Source: Smittia aterrima
Lineage: Eukaryota > Arthropoda > Insecta > Diptera > Chironomidae
Assembly (NCBI GenBank): GCA_033063855.1
Contig: CP093831.1
Coordinates: 12,648,001-12,712,000 of the forward strand
Direction: 5' to 3'
DNA length: 64,000 nt
Notes under the pieces: model-generated
What the model saw: only the letters and a program-made list of their open reading frames with translations
The model's database searches: none
What the model was told of the DNA's origin: nothing
Position numbers and translations under genes: made by a program
Part shown: one piece after another, positions 21,432 through 34,200 of the stretch
Layout of the letters: each line of letters starts with the position of its first letter
Numbering within the stretch: the first letter of the stretch is position 1

Positions 21432-22986
21432 TTAGTTTATTTTTCCGTCATCGTCTTCATCATCATCCTCAAGCTCATCTGAAATTATTGAATTTGAATA
21501 AATCTCTTAATTTAAGAAACCGATTTCATTTACCATCATCATCCTCATCTGATTCAACTGAAGGCTTCTTTTCTTTGTCGCCTCTCAGAAGTTCATCACT
21601 TGCATCATCATCATCTGCAATAATTTAAAGTTGAAATTTCATGTTTTTCTCGCAATAAACTCTCTTACCCTCTCCAATGAAAGTATTGACAATTCCTTCA
21701 ATGAGACCTTCTTCTTCTTCTGAAGTTGGTTTGACTGGTGCTACTGTGATTGCTGCGACTGTTGGTTCTACGACGGCTTGTGTAGCAACGACAGGAATCT
21801 CAGATGCAATAATTTCTGATGCTGCTTGCTCTAAAACTTCTCCTTCGACGACTGGGATAATCTCGTTGGCGGTTTCGGGCATGACGACAGCTTCTACTTT
21901 TTCTGGGATTGGAGTTTCCACTTCAACAGGTTTTTCTGCAAGTTTCTCTGCATTTTCAATTGGAACGACGGCCAATGGTGAAGCGACTGTTGGAACAACT
22001 TCATTTGCGACTGGAGCGATTTCATTGGTAAGGACTTCAGGAGCTTTAGCTGGTACAACGACTTCAGGAACGACAGCAGCTACAACTGGAGCAACTGCGG
22101 CAACAACTGGCTTCTTTGTAGTCTCATCTCCGCCGAAGAATCCGGCTAAGAGTTCTTCTCCGAGGGCAGCGAATGTATCACCATCATCTAAGACAAAAAT
22201 GTGAAATATTTAGAAAAACTTTTTCATAAATTTTATTAATAAATTTACCATCGGCATCATCATCGTCATCTACAAAGAATATAATATTGAAGTTTATGTT
22301 AATAAACGATTAAAATGTAACTTACCTTCCGCATCATCATCATCGTCATCGCCTGAAATTTAAATCAAAATTTTAAAGTTAAAATTCAATTCATTTCGAA
22401 GGAAATTTCACCTAATCCAAAGTCATCATCATCATCGTCATCTTAAATAAATAATTTTAATTCACTGTTCTGAGTTTGGAAATAATTTTCTTACCATCTT
22501 CAACTGGAGCTGCAGTTGGTGGCTTCTCTGATGGTTCTTTTTGTTGTTCAACTGCAGCTGGAGCTTCATCTTCGTCATCATCGTCGTCATCGTCTTAAGA
22601 AAAGTTTACAATTTTATTTTGAAAGTTTGATTTGTATTTATTCAAAGCTTACCAGCTAAAGCTCCCAAAATATCCAAGTCATCATCGTCATCGTCATCAG
22701 CATCATCTAAAATTGAAATTTGTTATTTTTTATCTCCTTTGAATTTTGTTTTTCATCACGAACCATCATCAGCTCCGATTAAAGCTAAAAGATCAACATC
22801 GTCATCATCATCAGCTGGAGCGGCTGGTTTCACTGGAGCTGCAGTTACTTCAACAACAGGAACGACAGGTGCTACTGCTTGACGAAAACTTGTCTTTATC
22901 CCCCTCGACTCTTCAATTGGTTTTGCTGCACCGTAGGCGACGATGATGAGCACTACCAAAAGCTCCAACAAAAGTGTGAGTTTCAT
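21432..22986 (-). CDS. Secreted Asp-rich acidic protein, nine exons, unknown family
   Basis: Exons on the minus strand: 22986-22764, 22706-22653, 22593-22495, 22441-22412, 22352-22326, 22269-22249, 22187-21669, 21614-21534 and 21478-21432. Total 366 aa. The start MKLTLLLELLVVLIIVAYG is a clear signal peptide, so the product is secreted. What follows alternates acidic runs (four to seven Asp, some Glu) with Ala/Pro/Val-rich segments; exon 7 (173 codons) is a Val/Pro/Ala/Glu repeat-like region and the tail returns to Asp/Glu before GKIN. All eight introns are phase 1 and nearly all split an Asp codon as G/AT or G/AC. Three exons are only 30, 27 and 21 nt. I do not recognise the family. The composition suggests calcium binding, or an extracellular matrix, silk, cuticle or mucus-like role, but that is inference. 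Confidence 0.85.
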
Positions 22987-25318
22987 GTCTGTTCAACAAA
23001 TTTCTCTGCAATAAAACAATCGATAACATTTGAGTCAAGAGGGTCGAAGAGAATAAGTAAAGTGAATGGAACGAGGCTAATGTATTCCGCCAGACATTAA
23101 CATTTGAATTTCAAAAATTTCAAGAAAATTTCTTCTTCAAAAGAATCGCCCGCGGTGACCCAAAACGAGATAAAAGATTTTAACAAATTTATGCTGAGAG
23201 TGGTGTGCTTTGCATAAATATTTTGCGAGCTTCTCATTGAAAATCAAGAGATTTCAACGACCGGTCGCAAGCTCAACATTCAATTATTTGATTAATTGCT
23301 TTCTTTCTTTCCTTAGTGGAACAATTTCTCTTCCTCACTTCATACGCAAACAGATCGCGCGCAAGACTTTGACAACGAGAATGCATTTTTCGTCGAGCTT
23401 TTCAAGTTTGGCTAAAAAATTTCACTTTTTCTAGGCGGGTCAGCGACACATGGCATTGATATTCGTCAAATTTGTTTAAACGACATCGATTATCGCTAGC
23501 TTCCCTCTTTCTTTCTTTACACACGAACCATTCAACGAGCGACGCTGTGTAAACTTTAACTTTTTTTTGGATGCTGGACATTGTTACAGAGAAAGAAAAA
23601 TCACTGACGAAGTAGGTCAAAGAAATTTTCTAAAATAAATATCGATCTTTAACGACTTTGGTTTTAAATATTTTAAAGATGATCGCGCGCTCTTGACGGT
23701 CTGTTGAGTGTACAGTTAGTTTTAAGATGTTCGATGCACAAATCATTTGTTGGCGATAACACTTTCGGGTTCTTGCGATGATATTCAACCGGGAAGTGTG
23801 TTAATCACATTGAGACAAAGTAGGTTCCATCGCAAATGAGCTCGCGCTGTGGCAAATCAAGAAATGATTGGCAGGCGCTTAATTATCAATCGTTCACTCG
23901 AGCACTTTTCTTCATTCATTAAAACAATTGACTTCGTTTAAAATGTTCAACGTTAAGGTTTTGCTTTCTGCTATCGAACACACAAATTAACGAAACTGGT
24001 GGGAAAGAATTCCGTTAGTCGAACGAAATAATAAATGGATTGAATAATATTTCACGTTCTCATCTTTTCTACGCACTCTCACTGCAAAGTTCGACGTCAC
24101 TCGACAACAATTTCGTTCTTAAGAGAATCACATTGAAAGAGAAGTAAAGAAATGAAAGAAACTTTCTTCGGCCATGACCCGAATATCTGCTTCAAGGACA
24201 GATTCAATAAACTTTCCCGTCGCAATTTGACCCAATTTTCGCTGAAATTTCACTCAATTCTTATCACAGTGTCATCTTTGCCTTACATTTAATCAAAGTT
24301 TTTCACGAAAGTCTTTGCAATTACTGCTTGCTGATGGTAATCCAATGGAGCTTTTCGGAAATGATAACTTCACAGGTTCAAGTCTCAAATATAACTAAAC
24401 TCCCATCTCAGCGCTCATTTCTCTTCTCTTCTCCATGCCAAGCTTCTTAGTTTCATTTCTTTTCTTTCTTCCACCACCTTTCTTCTTTAAAAAAATATTT
24501 TCATTACGTGTTTCATTTTTATTTACTCATTCATTCAGCGGTCGTTGTTGGTGGGATTTTTGCGGATGTTACGGCGTATCGAGTGAATTATCATTCTGGG
24601 AACTCTACGGAATTGGAAAATTCAGAAACTCATCGCATGAGTAGCTTGCATTGTACGCAATTCATCGATAAGGCTTAAGGAATTGATCATTTGAAATTAG
24701 CGACGCTACAACAATTCACAAACAGTCTTTCGAACAATGAAGAAGCTAACTAAGTACATGAACAGTTAACACGATTGATTCTTTGTTTTCTCTAATGAAT
24801 CTAACCGGGAAGAGGAAGAAGAATCATTCTCAACTCTTGATCAACTCTGACTAATAATTCTCTGAATATTTCTTCGCATGAAAATCCCTAAACATTCAAT
24901 TTCTCTTAGTTATTCACCTAAAATGACAGTTTAAATGAAAAACATCTCGTTTTTGTCATTCAATCTTCTTCATTAATATTCCGAGCCATCGAACCTTCTT
25001 TACATTGCCAAAACGTAAGTGAGTGAAATGATGATGAGAGATCAAAGACTGGTTCCTCGAAAAGAAAGAGGAAACGCGATACGGATCTGTATTGAAATTG
25101 AGGTCACCGAAAACAAAATTCGATCAACTCTTACTCGACTTGATGATGATAAGAAAGCATGTTGTGAAGCTTGTTTGGATTTCGATTTCATATCTTTAAT
25201 TTCCAATGATTTTCTAGTCACTTTCAATTGAACGAAATCAATTTATTTATACATTTATTTCTAAAAATATATTTCTTTATCATAGTGGAATGAATATTTC
25301 AATAAATATCAGTAATTT
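22987..25318. other. 2.3 kb gap upstream of the acidic-protein gene
   Basis: AT-rich and without a supportable exon. The part next to 22987 should be the acidic gene's promoter and 5' UTR; the right end holds the 3' UTR of BLOC1S3. I see no RNA gene or repeat of note. Confidence 0.45.
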
Positions 25319-26039
25319 CTATTCCGGAGTCGTCTCTGCATGCTTCTTCAATTTCGGAAGGAAACTGCTTCCAATCAAATCATTCATCTTCGTATTTATT
25401 CGATTAGTTCGCTCGCTCACGTCTCTGACTGTCGTTGCGACATCTTGAAGCGTCATCTGTTTGATACGAAGACGTTAATTGATCAAATTGGTTAAATTAG
25501 ATTGAGTAATTGACGAACCTGAGTATTGATCAACGAAGTATCAGTTTCAATCAAATGTTTAGACATCGGTGCCATAGTTGATTGAATGAAATCATTCAGC
25601 ATTGACGTTGATATTTCATCTGTTGATAATAAAATAAATTGAATTGTTTCGTTCATTAGTTTGCCTTGAAAATATTTACTGATTTTCTTTCTCAAGAGTT
25701 CATTCTCATAGAAGAATTCAGCTGGACTAGTGGGCTCTCCCTTCGGATAGATTGGAGTGAATTCTTCGGTTATTTCAGTCGCAACTGGAGTGTTCATTAA
25801 ATCCTGTGATTCCGTTAAACCATCGACCACGTGTCCTTTCAAAAAAATATCTTTCGTGTTACTAATGGCAACGTTTGGGTTCTCAACATTTTCATTTCCA
25901 ATCTAATAAAACAGAGTTACAATAAAAAGTAAATCAGAACGAAGTTAAAGACACAAACCTTCATGTACGACAAGTTAAATAAATATTGCTCGTCTTCTGA
26001 GTCAGTTTCAGGAGCTTCACCGTCAACATAAGTAGCCAT
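25319..26039 (-). CDS. blos3: BLOC-1 subunit 3 homologue
   Basis: Subunit of BLOC-1, the cytosolic complex for lysosome-related organelle biogenesis (in flies, eye pigment granules and endosomal sorting). Exons 26039-25959, 25902-25519 and 25456-25319 give 200 aa, about the human length of 202. The N-terminus carries VDGEAPETDSEDE, matching the GEATETDSE motif repeated near the start of human BLOC1S3. The C-terminal third is a predicted coiled-coil helix (DVATTVRDVSERTNRINTKM) ending SSFLPKLKK, like the end of the human protein. The middle region is not conserved, as expected for this fast-evolving subunit. It is head-to-head with the next gene, 357 bp between start codons, suggesting a shared promoter. 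Confidence 0.8.
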
Positions 26040-26396
26040 TTTAATTGAATATAAAATAAATCTTATTATCACAGTCGCAAGAAAATATTTCAAACAAAAA
26101 TAATAAACAAGGGGCGACAATGATTTCGCTTCTCAAAAGAAAATCGTTTTCAAGTAAAACTGAAGAAATTTTCCTTTTGTCATTTGTGTAAAATTTTTAG
26201 TGGGAAGAAGATGAGAATGGCACAAGCGCTGTCGGTTGTTTACGATTGTAATTCACTTCTACTCAGTCGAGAAGTTGCTTCGCCAGTGAACACTTCAGTT
26301 ATCAAATATTTCTTTATTAAGTAGTGAAACACTTGACATAGTTCACTGAAAATTAGCAGAAAGTCAATTAGACGCTATTAATACTTCTAAAACACG
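26040..26396. promoter_or_regulatory. Bidirectional promoter region (BLOC1S3 / C20orf27 homologue)
   Basis: 357 bp separate two divergent start codons and no exon lies between them, so both promoters must be here. An initiator-like CTCAGTCG lies near 26263-26270 for the + strand gene. No TATA box is obvious, as usual for housekeeping genes. Confidence 0.5.
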
Positions 26397-27159
26397 ATGG
26401 CGAGTGATGGTAAGAAGAGATTGAAATGTTTTATTGTAGAGAGAACGATAAGCGCCATCAATCTCTTTCTGTGAAGAGATAATTTAAATCTTATCGATTT
26501 TTTCTACGAGTTTTGTGCGTGAAACCAAATCTAATTATCATCATTCCTCCTGCCTCACGTTCTGCAGCAGCGGAAGACCATCACGTACATTTTGACACGA
26601 TAAAGGACGATTTCGAGTCGGATCACTCGAATCCTGTGATTCAAAAGGGCCAACAGGGAAGAATCAACATTCACTTGGGATTTCTTCAAGTGAAGCATCG
26701 TTATAGAGTAGAACTTAGTATTCCAGCCAGTATTCTCGACGATTACATCGACAAAAGTCACAAGCTAGTCCTGAAGGCCGATGACGCTGTCGTGCCAAAT
26801 GTTCATTGCAAACTTCTTACGTTCAAGGGTGAGAAGACGAGCGAGCAATCACAGTTTTATGAAGCAGAAATCGAGTTCTTTGCTCACAAGGAAAAGCTTT
26901 TAAAAGAAGAGTTGATTCTCTTAACTAGCGATGATAAGTCAGTAAAACTTGTGTTCAGCGCGAGAGTACTTGGAAGAGGTAAAGGCACCCCGATGCTTAA
27001 GAACGGCGTTCACTTACTTGGGATTGAGGATGACGACGAGTCGGGTAAGATTATTCAGAAATATTTTATCGCTTCATCTTAACTTAAACGACTTTTAATC
27101 TCATTGCAGATGCTTCAGATTGGCAGGGCTTTTCTCGAAAAGACTGTGATGAGTCGTAA
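26397..27159 (+). CDS. C20orf27 / adipose-secreted signalling protein (ADISSP) homologue
   Basis: Exons 26397-26409 (13 nt), 26568-27044 and 27110-27159 encode 179 aa, close to the human 174. Shared features: HVHFD near the start, a GFLQVKHRYRVEL strand, the AHKEKLLKEELIL segment, GTPMLKNGVHLLG, and a C-terminal DWQGF as in human DWHGFD. The mammalian protein has been reported as a secreted adipokine, although no classical signal peptide is visible here. The molecular function in insects is unknown. The first exon is tiny (MASD plus one base), so automatic predictions may miss the start. Confidence 0.88.
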
Positions 27160-27814
27160 AGGATATTCGCCACCTTAACAATCATTATTCCTAACTTCAT
27201 ACAAAGTGCTACTTCTTCTTATCGAAACGAATTTTATGAACGAAACGATTATTTTGCTGCACACAATTTCGCTTGATCCGTGACATTTGAATGTAAATGT
27301 CTTAGCTTAAACTTAATTGAAATTTATTTGTGTTAAATGTCGATCCTAACTCAACGAAAATATTTATCATTTGGATAAATTTGTTTTCAGTAAAAAGCCG
27401 AAAGCTTTTCAATCAAACACGGGAAATATGCCATCCAAGTAAACAAAATAATTAGACACAATCTTTCATGGTAGTTTTATCGTAATCAGACCACTTTTTA
27501 TTGCAAACACAGACTCACAAAGTAAGTTCATCTAAGAAACTAAAAGCCCGCGAGAAATATTTTCCGTAGAGATTTAAAGGAAATTGAATTTCGATGTTTG
27601 CTTTTATCGAAATTAATCAATCATGAAACAAGTATTTTAGTTGATTTCTTACCTCAACCGGAATTCGATTAGCTTTAATTGCATTTGTTCTTGGTAATGA
27701 CTAATTTATGTCGTGAAATAAAAATGTTTATTTGAAAGTATTATGATCGTGTCTTTACAGTTATTTGTGATCTTAATTGTTAAGCACAATATTGTTATTC
27801 TACATTGATCGCCT
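27160..27814. other. Convergent 3' region between the C20orf27 homologue and MED12
   Basis: Non-coding 3' UTRs. A + strand AATAAA at 27717-27722 and a minus-strand AATAAA at 27727-27732 are only 5 bp apart, so the two messages probably overlap at their ends. No other feature is seen. Confidence 0.6.
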
Positions 27815-28233
27815 CTAGAATGGCCCTTGATTAAAATTTTGTTGATTCTGCTGTTGTTGATTCATCATTTGATTCGGTAATTGACGTTGAAGTTGTGCAA
27901 CGAGAGCTGGAGTTTGTTGCTGTAATCCAGTTTGATTCGGTCCCATACCTTGAACCATATTCGGGTTGTTCGGCTGTTGTCCCATTCCTAAAGAATGAAA
28001 ATCAATTAAAAACAATTTCAGTAATTAACTTATAAGCCCATTACCTTGTTGCTGTTGCTGCTGTTGTTGCTTCATTTGCATCATTTGTCTCATTCGAAGT
28101 TGTTGTTCTTGGAATTGCTGAGTGTTTGGATTTACCATGGGCTTTCCGCCTTGACGATAAGGAGGAGGAACATTTCCTTGTGGGCCAACTGACATATTTG
28201 CGTTCATTGTAACATTTGGAGTTTGTTGCTGTG

Positions 28234-28264
<31 letters not shown>

Positions 28265-31200
28265 AGCCAAATATTGATTACGACGTTGTTGAGCTAAGAA
28301 GTCAGCTTGAGGATTCCGTTGTTGGTTTCCAGCGACAGGAGCGTTTTGTTGGAAATTTCCCATCATTGAACCTTGTGGACCTTGTCCTTGAAGATTTCCT
28401 TGGTTTCCTCCCATAGCACCAGGATTGTTATAACCAGAATAGTTTTGATTCATGTTCTGATACTGATTCGGGAACATATTTCCTTGTTGATTCTGATTCC
28501 CATTACCACCCTGAGTCATCTGATTTGGCATATTTCCCATCTGATTGCCGACATTTTGCTGCATCATATTCTGCTGTTGTCGATCAACCATATTGTTTCC
28601 AATCATTTGACCAACGCCTTGTTGTTGTGAGCCTTGCATCATGTTTGATACAGCGGGATTTTGTGGCATAATTCCTCCAGAACTTGGACCTGGTAAAATA
28701 GTTTGTTGAGGCTGTTGAGCAGCTTGCATGACATTTGGATTTTGTTGAACCATTCCCATGTTGTTGCCTCCCTGAGCATTCATCATTCCTTGATTGGGAA
28801 TTGGTGGAGTCATCATTCCTTGGTTAATTCCTTGTGGAGCAACTGCCATCATATTTCCAACAGGAGCTTGTTGCACCATTGGATTGATTCCTGCCGCTTG
28901 TTGATTCATCATTCCTGGAGTATTCATAGGCTTGCCTCCCATTCGAGCTCGGAACATCATTCGCTGCTGTTGCATTTGTTGCATTTGCTGACGATTCTGA
29001 TTTTGCATCATTTGCATTCGTTGCTGTTGAATATTAAACTGAGCATTTTGATTGGGATGACGTTGGCGAAGCATATTTGAAAGAGCTTGCTTCGACTGAT
29101 TCAATTGCGGTCGTTCGACAAATTGATTCACTAAAAGAAAATTTTATTAGACTTTCAGTAATTTTTTTTTAATCAAGAAACTTACTTTGAGGAGCTGCTG
29201 CTGGTATTCCAGCTGGCATTCCACTGACAGCACCTTGATTGTAGAATTGTTGATTTGGCTGAGCAGTCTGAGCTTGCGGTTGTTGGTTCTGTATTTGTTG
29301 GTTGTATCCCCATTGCTGATTAGGTTGGTTCATCATGTTCATGTTTTGTTGTCCCATGTTCATTTGTTGTTGAACATTCGTCGGCTGCTGCTGATACTGC
29401 ATCGGATTCATTTGATTCATGTTAGGATTGTTCTGCTGCATTTGATTAATTCCCATTTGATTTTGCATCTGCATTTGATTTTGTCCCATGTTCTGATTCA
29501 TATCCATGTTCATTTGATTCATCATATTGCCACCCTGCATCATTCCCATTCCGCCCATTTGTTGTTGTGGCTGATTGAACTGTTGATTCATCTGTGGATT
29601 CATCATTTGTTGTTGATTCATCATTGGATTCATGCCTTGATTTTGCATTTGGTTTGGCATTGCATTCGTCATTTGATTTGGATTTACAGGAGTTGGTGTC
29701 ACATTAGCTTTTGGCTTTCTTGGTCTCTTCGTTCCTTTACGTTTTGTTCCTGCCGGAGATTCGACTGATGAAGGAGTATCAGCCTTATCTTCACGATTCT
29801 TCTCTTGTAATGATGGCTCTTCAGCATCTTCTGGTGGCAACTGAAGTGGCTCGTAGAAGTAACTCGACGGCTTGACTAAGCTATGCGTGTGATACTTTAA
29901 CAACCGATGACTTTCTTCGTACGTTAAGGGCTTTCGTTCCATTTTTACAGCTCCAAACCAAGACCATAACAATGGAGCGGGGTTCTTGTGACCTTCCAGC
30001 AAATCCCACATGCTAACTCGTTCTTTTTCTGTTATTCTCAGACCCTAAAATGAAAATAAAACTTGAAATCAAGGAATATTTACAATCATTAGGAAATCTT
30101 ACCTTTGTGTCCATAAGACTTCCGACAGGTTCACAAGCAATAACTTCGCAAGTGTTCGCACATGCAGGTTTAGCCAAAGGCAACAATTGTCGAACAAGTT
30201 TGATCGTAGGACTGTTCTTATCAGCGAGTTCCTTTCTCAACTTTTTCACAAGATTTGTGCCGAGTTTCTTATTTTCGTCTCGTTCAGATTGACTGTCAGT
30301 TACCGAAGTTGAGTGAATGAGAGTTGCTAGCATATCAAGAGCGGTATTAAACATATCACTAAAACAAAATTAATTTGAATAAATTGATGTCGGGATATTT
30401 CGTCAAATACTTACGAATTATTGTTCAAGTCAATGACGTTTTGACTCATAAGTTGAGCAAGCAGCAGCGCCCAATCAGTTATCGTAGTAGAATTTCTTGT
30501 TATTGAGTCAAACATTCCACCAACTAAAGCGAATCTCAATTGCAAAGCATTCAACATTTCTTCGCGTCCAGTTGGATCATCAATTCCACCAACAAACTCT
30601 AGTTCCTTGTTCTGAAGGAATTGTGAGAGTTGTGAGTGAAGTGATTGAAGCAAACATTCCTTTTGATCATCCTGTCCCTTCAAACATGTCAACACAAGTC
30701 CCAAGAACGGCTGATGATCAATTTGAACGCTTCTTTTCCTTCCAGTGTTGGTAGAGCCTTCAGCGTTCTCAGATGATTTATTTTTTGTACCAAAGCTGTT
30801 GGTACTTTCAAGAACTTGACCAGCAACTTTCAGGATTCGTCCTTGAACTTCACATGGAAGCTTCGCGACCAAAGGAGCCACTAGCCATATCGGAGGCTTC
30901 TTGCCGTGTTTTCTTTCAGCATTAGGAATAAAAACATCGATTGCGGCTCTTGCGACAGTATCGAGCCATGATAAAAACTCAGGCGAGTTACTTTGTGTTT
31001 GTTTGTACATCAATTGAAGATCCAACAAAGAAATCCTCAACGACCATTGTTCGAGATTCTCGAGTATTCTTACGATTTGTGCTTTCTGATCCATGTTATT
31101 ATCAATCTTCGCGTTCGTCTCTTGATCATAGCAGATCATATGTAAAAGCCTCTGAGCTTGTTTATGCGTTAGCATGTTGTCCAATAAAATCTCGTGAGTG

Positions 31201-34200
31201 CACATTTCCTCGCAATTCTTCAAACAACATTCAAGAACCCATTCTTGAGTGCAGATTTGCTTGAGAACGTGATGAGCGAACTCTGACAAGCTGGGAGCGT
31301 TCTCACTGCTGTTGAGATTATTGCTTGATGATCTGAAATGAATTTCAAATGAGAATATCAAAATAAGAACAAATAAAATTTTAAGAAGCATGACTCGTGT
31401 GCGATCTGATTGCATTGATGATTAACGCCACACCGTGAAATGAATTTCAATGAAAATTAGATTCAAAGAGTGATGGCACCATTGAAAGCTGTTAACATTA
31501 AGCGAAAAAAATCTTAAGAATCTTCACACCTGTTGTGAATTTGAATTGATCGAGCAGACACCGAATCAAGATCAATCCTGTAGCAAATTTTCAACAAATT
31601 TAATTATTTCGTCAACGTTAAAGTTCGTTTGGTTAATGTTTCTTACCCTAAATCAAGCATAGCATCGTCTCCATCGCCAAGCATTCCCATGTCTTCACGA
31701 GTTCCAAGGATGTGACTCAAATCGACAGGTCCGCTCATACTCTTCGGAGTGCTTCCAGGATGAACTGGCGTATTGAGGCCACTCTTCTTTCCACTTCCAA
31801 GCGAAGTCTTGTGAACTGTTGCATCAGCACAAACAAGAATCCCTTTAAGAACTGCCATTACCGGTCCAAGACAAATATTTTTGTGAGCTCCTCCAAGCAA
31901 AAGTCTATCACAACTCAATTTGATGTTGCTGTTCATTGGTCCAATAACTTGAATCGGAGAAGTGCTGACGGAGTACATTCCTGGTTGTGGATATTCAATC
32001 GCTTGGAATAGTCTCAGAAGAATGTGACATGTCAAACGAGCGCTCGCTTCGACTTCGCTGAGGATTGTTTCACCTTTATTGATGATAACAAGCAGAGCCA
32101 TGATAGCGACCTGAGCCACAAAATCAACGATTGCAAAGCAATGTCGAGCTACAAGAGAAAAGAATTAAATCAAAGTTCACAAATAAAAATTGATGTTCTT
32201 ACCAACAAGGATACAAGTGAAGACAGCAATTGAGTTGTACATGTGGACATTTTGCAGATCAACAGCATTCACAACTTCTGCATAATACAGTTCATTTTTA
32301 GTGTTACACAGCGCACCAAGTGCTCCGAGCCATTCAGAGCTAAGTGAGTTGCAACAAGCAGTTAATTCCGCACACATAATCGCAATGTCATTCAATTTAT
32401 CGTTGTCAGTCTCTCTTGTGATAGCGATAATTGCATTACAAACAAAACTGTAGCGATTTATCGGAGATTCACTTAATTGTCTTCCCCAACTCGATTCTAT
32501 TTTTCCGCCTCGTTTTGGATTAGCGAGGATATCAGCCATGAATTGAGGATTATAAGGTTGTGGATTCGCCGTCACTTTAATTGGTGCGTAGATCGTTTGT
32601 TTAATCTTCGGATAAGCGTTGTGAAACGGTTCTGATGGTGGTTTCGTCTTTAAAATCGAGCATGCCAAGTAAAGTTCATAAAGATATGCTAAGATGCATC
32701 TCTCAGCGGAACTACAATCGCTTGGATTCGAGACGTGCTTAACGACCTTGCATAATCCTTCGAAGACGGCTGTTGTTTGTTCTGGTGAAAGGAGCAGGCA
32801 ACTATTGTATCGACGCAATATTCCGACGACATACAAACTCAAAGTTGTCGTGTAATTCTTGATGAGGTTTGAATTTTTCGCCATCAATTGAGCTTCGACG
32901 TCTGGCAGTTCTTTTAATATTTGAATGCACATGTCAATCACACCATAAATATTCAAAGCAACTTCCATCAAATCAAAAAGAAACGCGACGTGTTCGGCAA
33001 CTGGCAAATAATTGGAGTTTCCCATCGCAAAGCTGTTCAACATTTCTTGAACAGTCACAGCACATTGCCATGTCACAAAGTGTTGATCGAAATAGCACAA
33101 CGATTGACACTTATTCAATGTTGATTCAAAATTAAATTCACTCCTTGAATGCTTTTTCACTTTGCCTCCTTCCGCAACGTCGATACTAAATTTCTTGCTG
33201 AATAATTTGCAGATCTCCTTCGACATTTTCTTCACGGAATGTTTCCTTTCGTCGCGCTCTTTACCAACGCCGTAAAGCAAAATGTAGCGTTGATTACAAT
33301 CGTGTTGGGAAGCGTCGTCCTGAGAAAGTGGAAAGTGCATTGTGTAGAGGTAATGACGGCAACTTGAAGCCGAAGAGTTTGTTGTACTTTTCTCATTTGT
33401 AATTGGAGGAAGGTGAGTCTCGTGATCCTTAGGGCTATCAGGAGCATCTAACGAACTATTTTGACCGTCTTTAATGTTTTGAATGAGTTTCTCCAAATCA
33501 TCGTCGACGTTTGAATCGTCAAACTCTTCCATTTTCGGTGGTTTGAAGTCGATTTCTGAGAAAAAATCATCGTCGCCTCCTCCGGTGTTTGACAAAATAT
33601 TCTTTCCAGAAATGTTCGGTGGAGCTCCATTCAACAAATCGCCTCGAGAGATCAATGTGCACATGTAAGCGTCATGAGAGAAAACATCATTTCTAATCAA
33701 TTCACTGAAGAGATGAACGAGATTCTTAAACTGAGCTTTGTTCTGGGCTGAACCATTCTCCTCTAAGACAGGAGCAGAGTCGAGGAATCTTAACAAAATT
33801 CCTTGAAATATTGGAGTTCCATTAGATCCTAGATCAGAATCTTTGTCCTCTACGTTATTGCTTTCATTTTCAAGCATGAAAACATCTGACTGTCGTTTAT
33901 CGAGAAGTCTTCCGACTGCCATTGCGCGATGTTCACCCCAACGATGAGTTGAAACAGCCCATTCACAAAGAATCTTAACTGTATCTTCATCAGTGTTGAC
34001 GTCCTGAAATTAATTTCTTTGAGATACGAAAAAGATTAAAAGAAAAATTGAACTTACGAATTCAAACTTTGAGTCCTTGCCATCGGAATGTCCATCTTTA
34101 GTTGGCTCGGGAAGCGGTGGGAAGATTTTTGAGTACAGCGTGTCGATTGAGTTGTTGACATCCATGCGATCGAAGAAGTAACTGTCGAGAGTGTCCAATA

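Noticed and set aside
21677..22204. 175-codon Thr/Ser/Ala-rich frame on the + strand
   Set aside because: It mirrors the Val/Pro/Ala/Glu-rich exon 7 of the acidic gene. The minus-strand frame has consistent splice phases and a signal peptide; this one has neither.
29187..29768. 193-codon Leu/His-rich frame on the + strand
   Set aside because: Antisense shadow of the Gln/Met/Asn-rich MED12 tail; the odd composition is that of the complement of CAA/ATG-rich DNA. The frame at 28703-29080 is the same effect.
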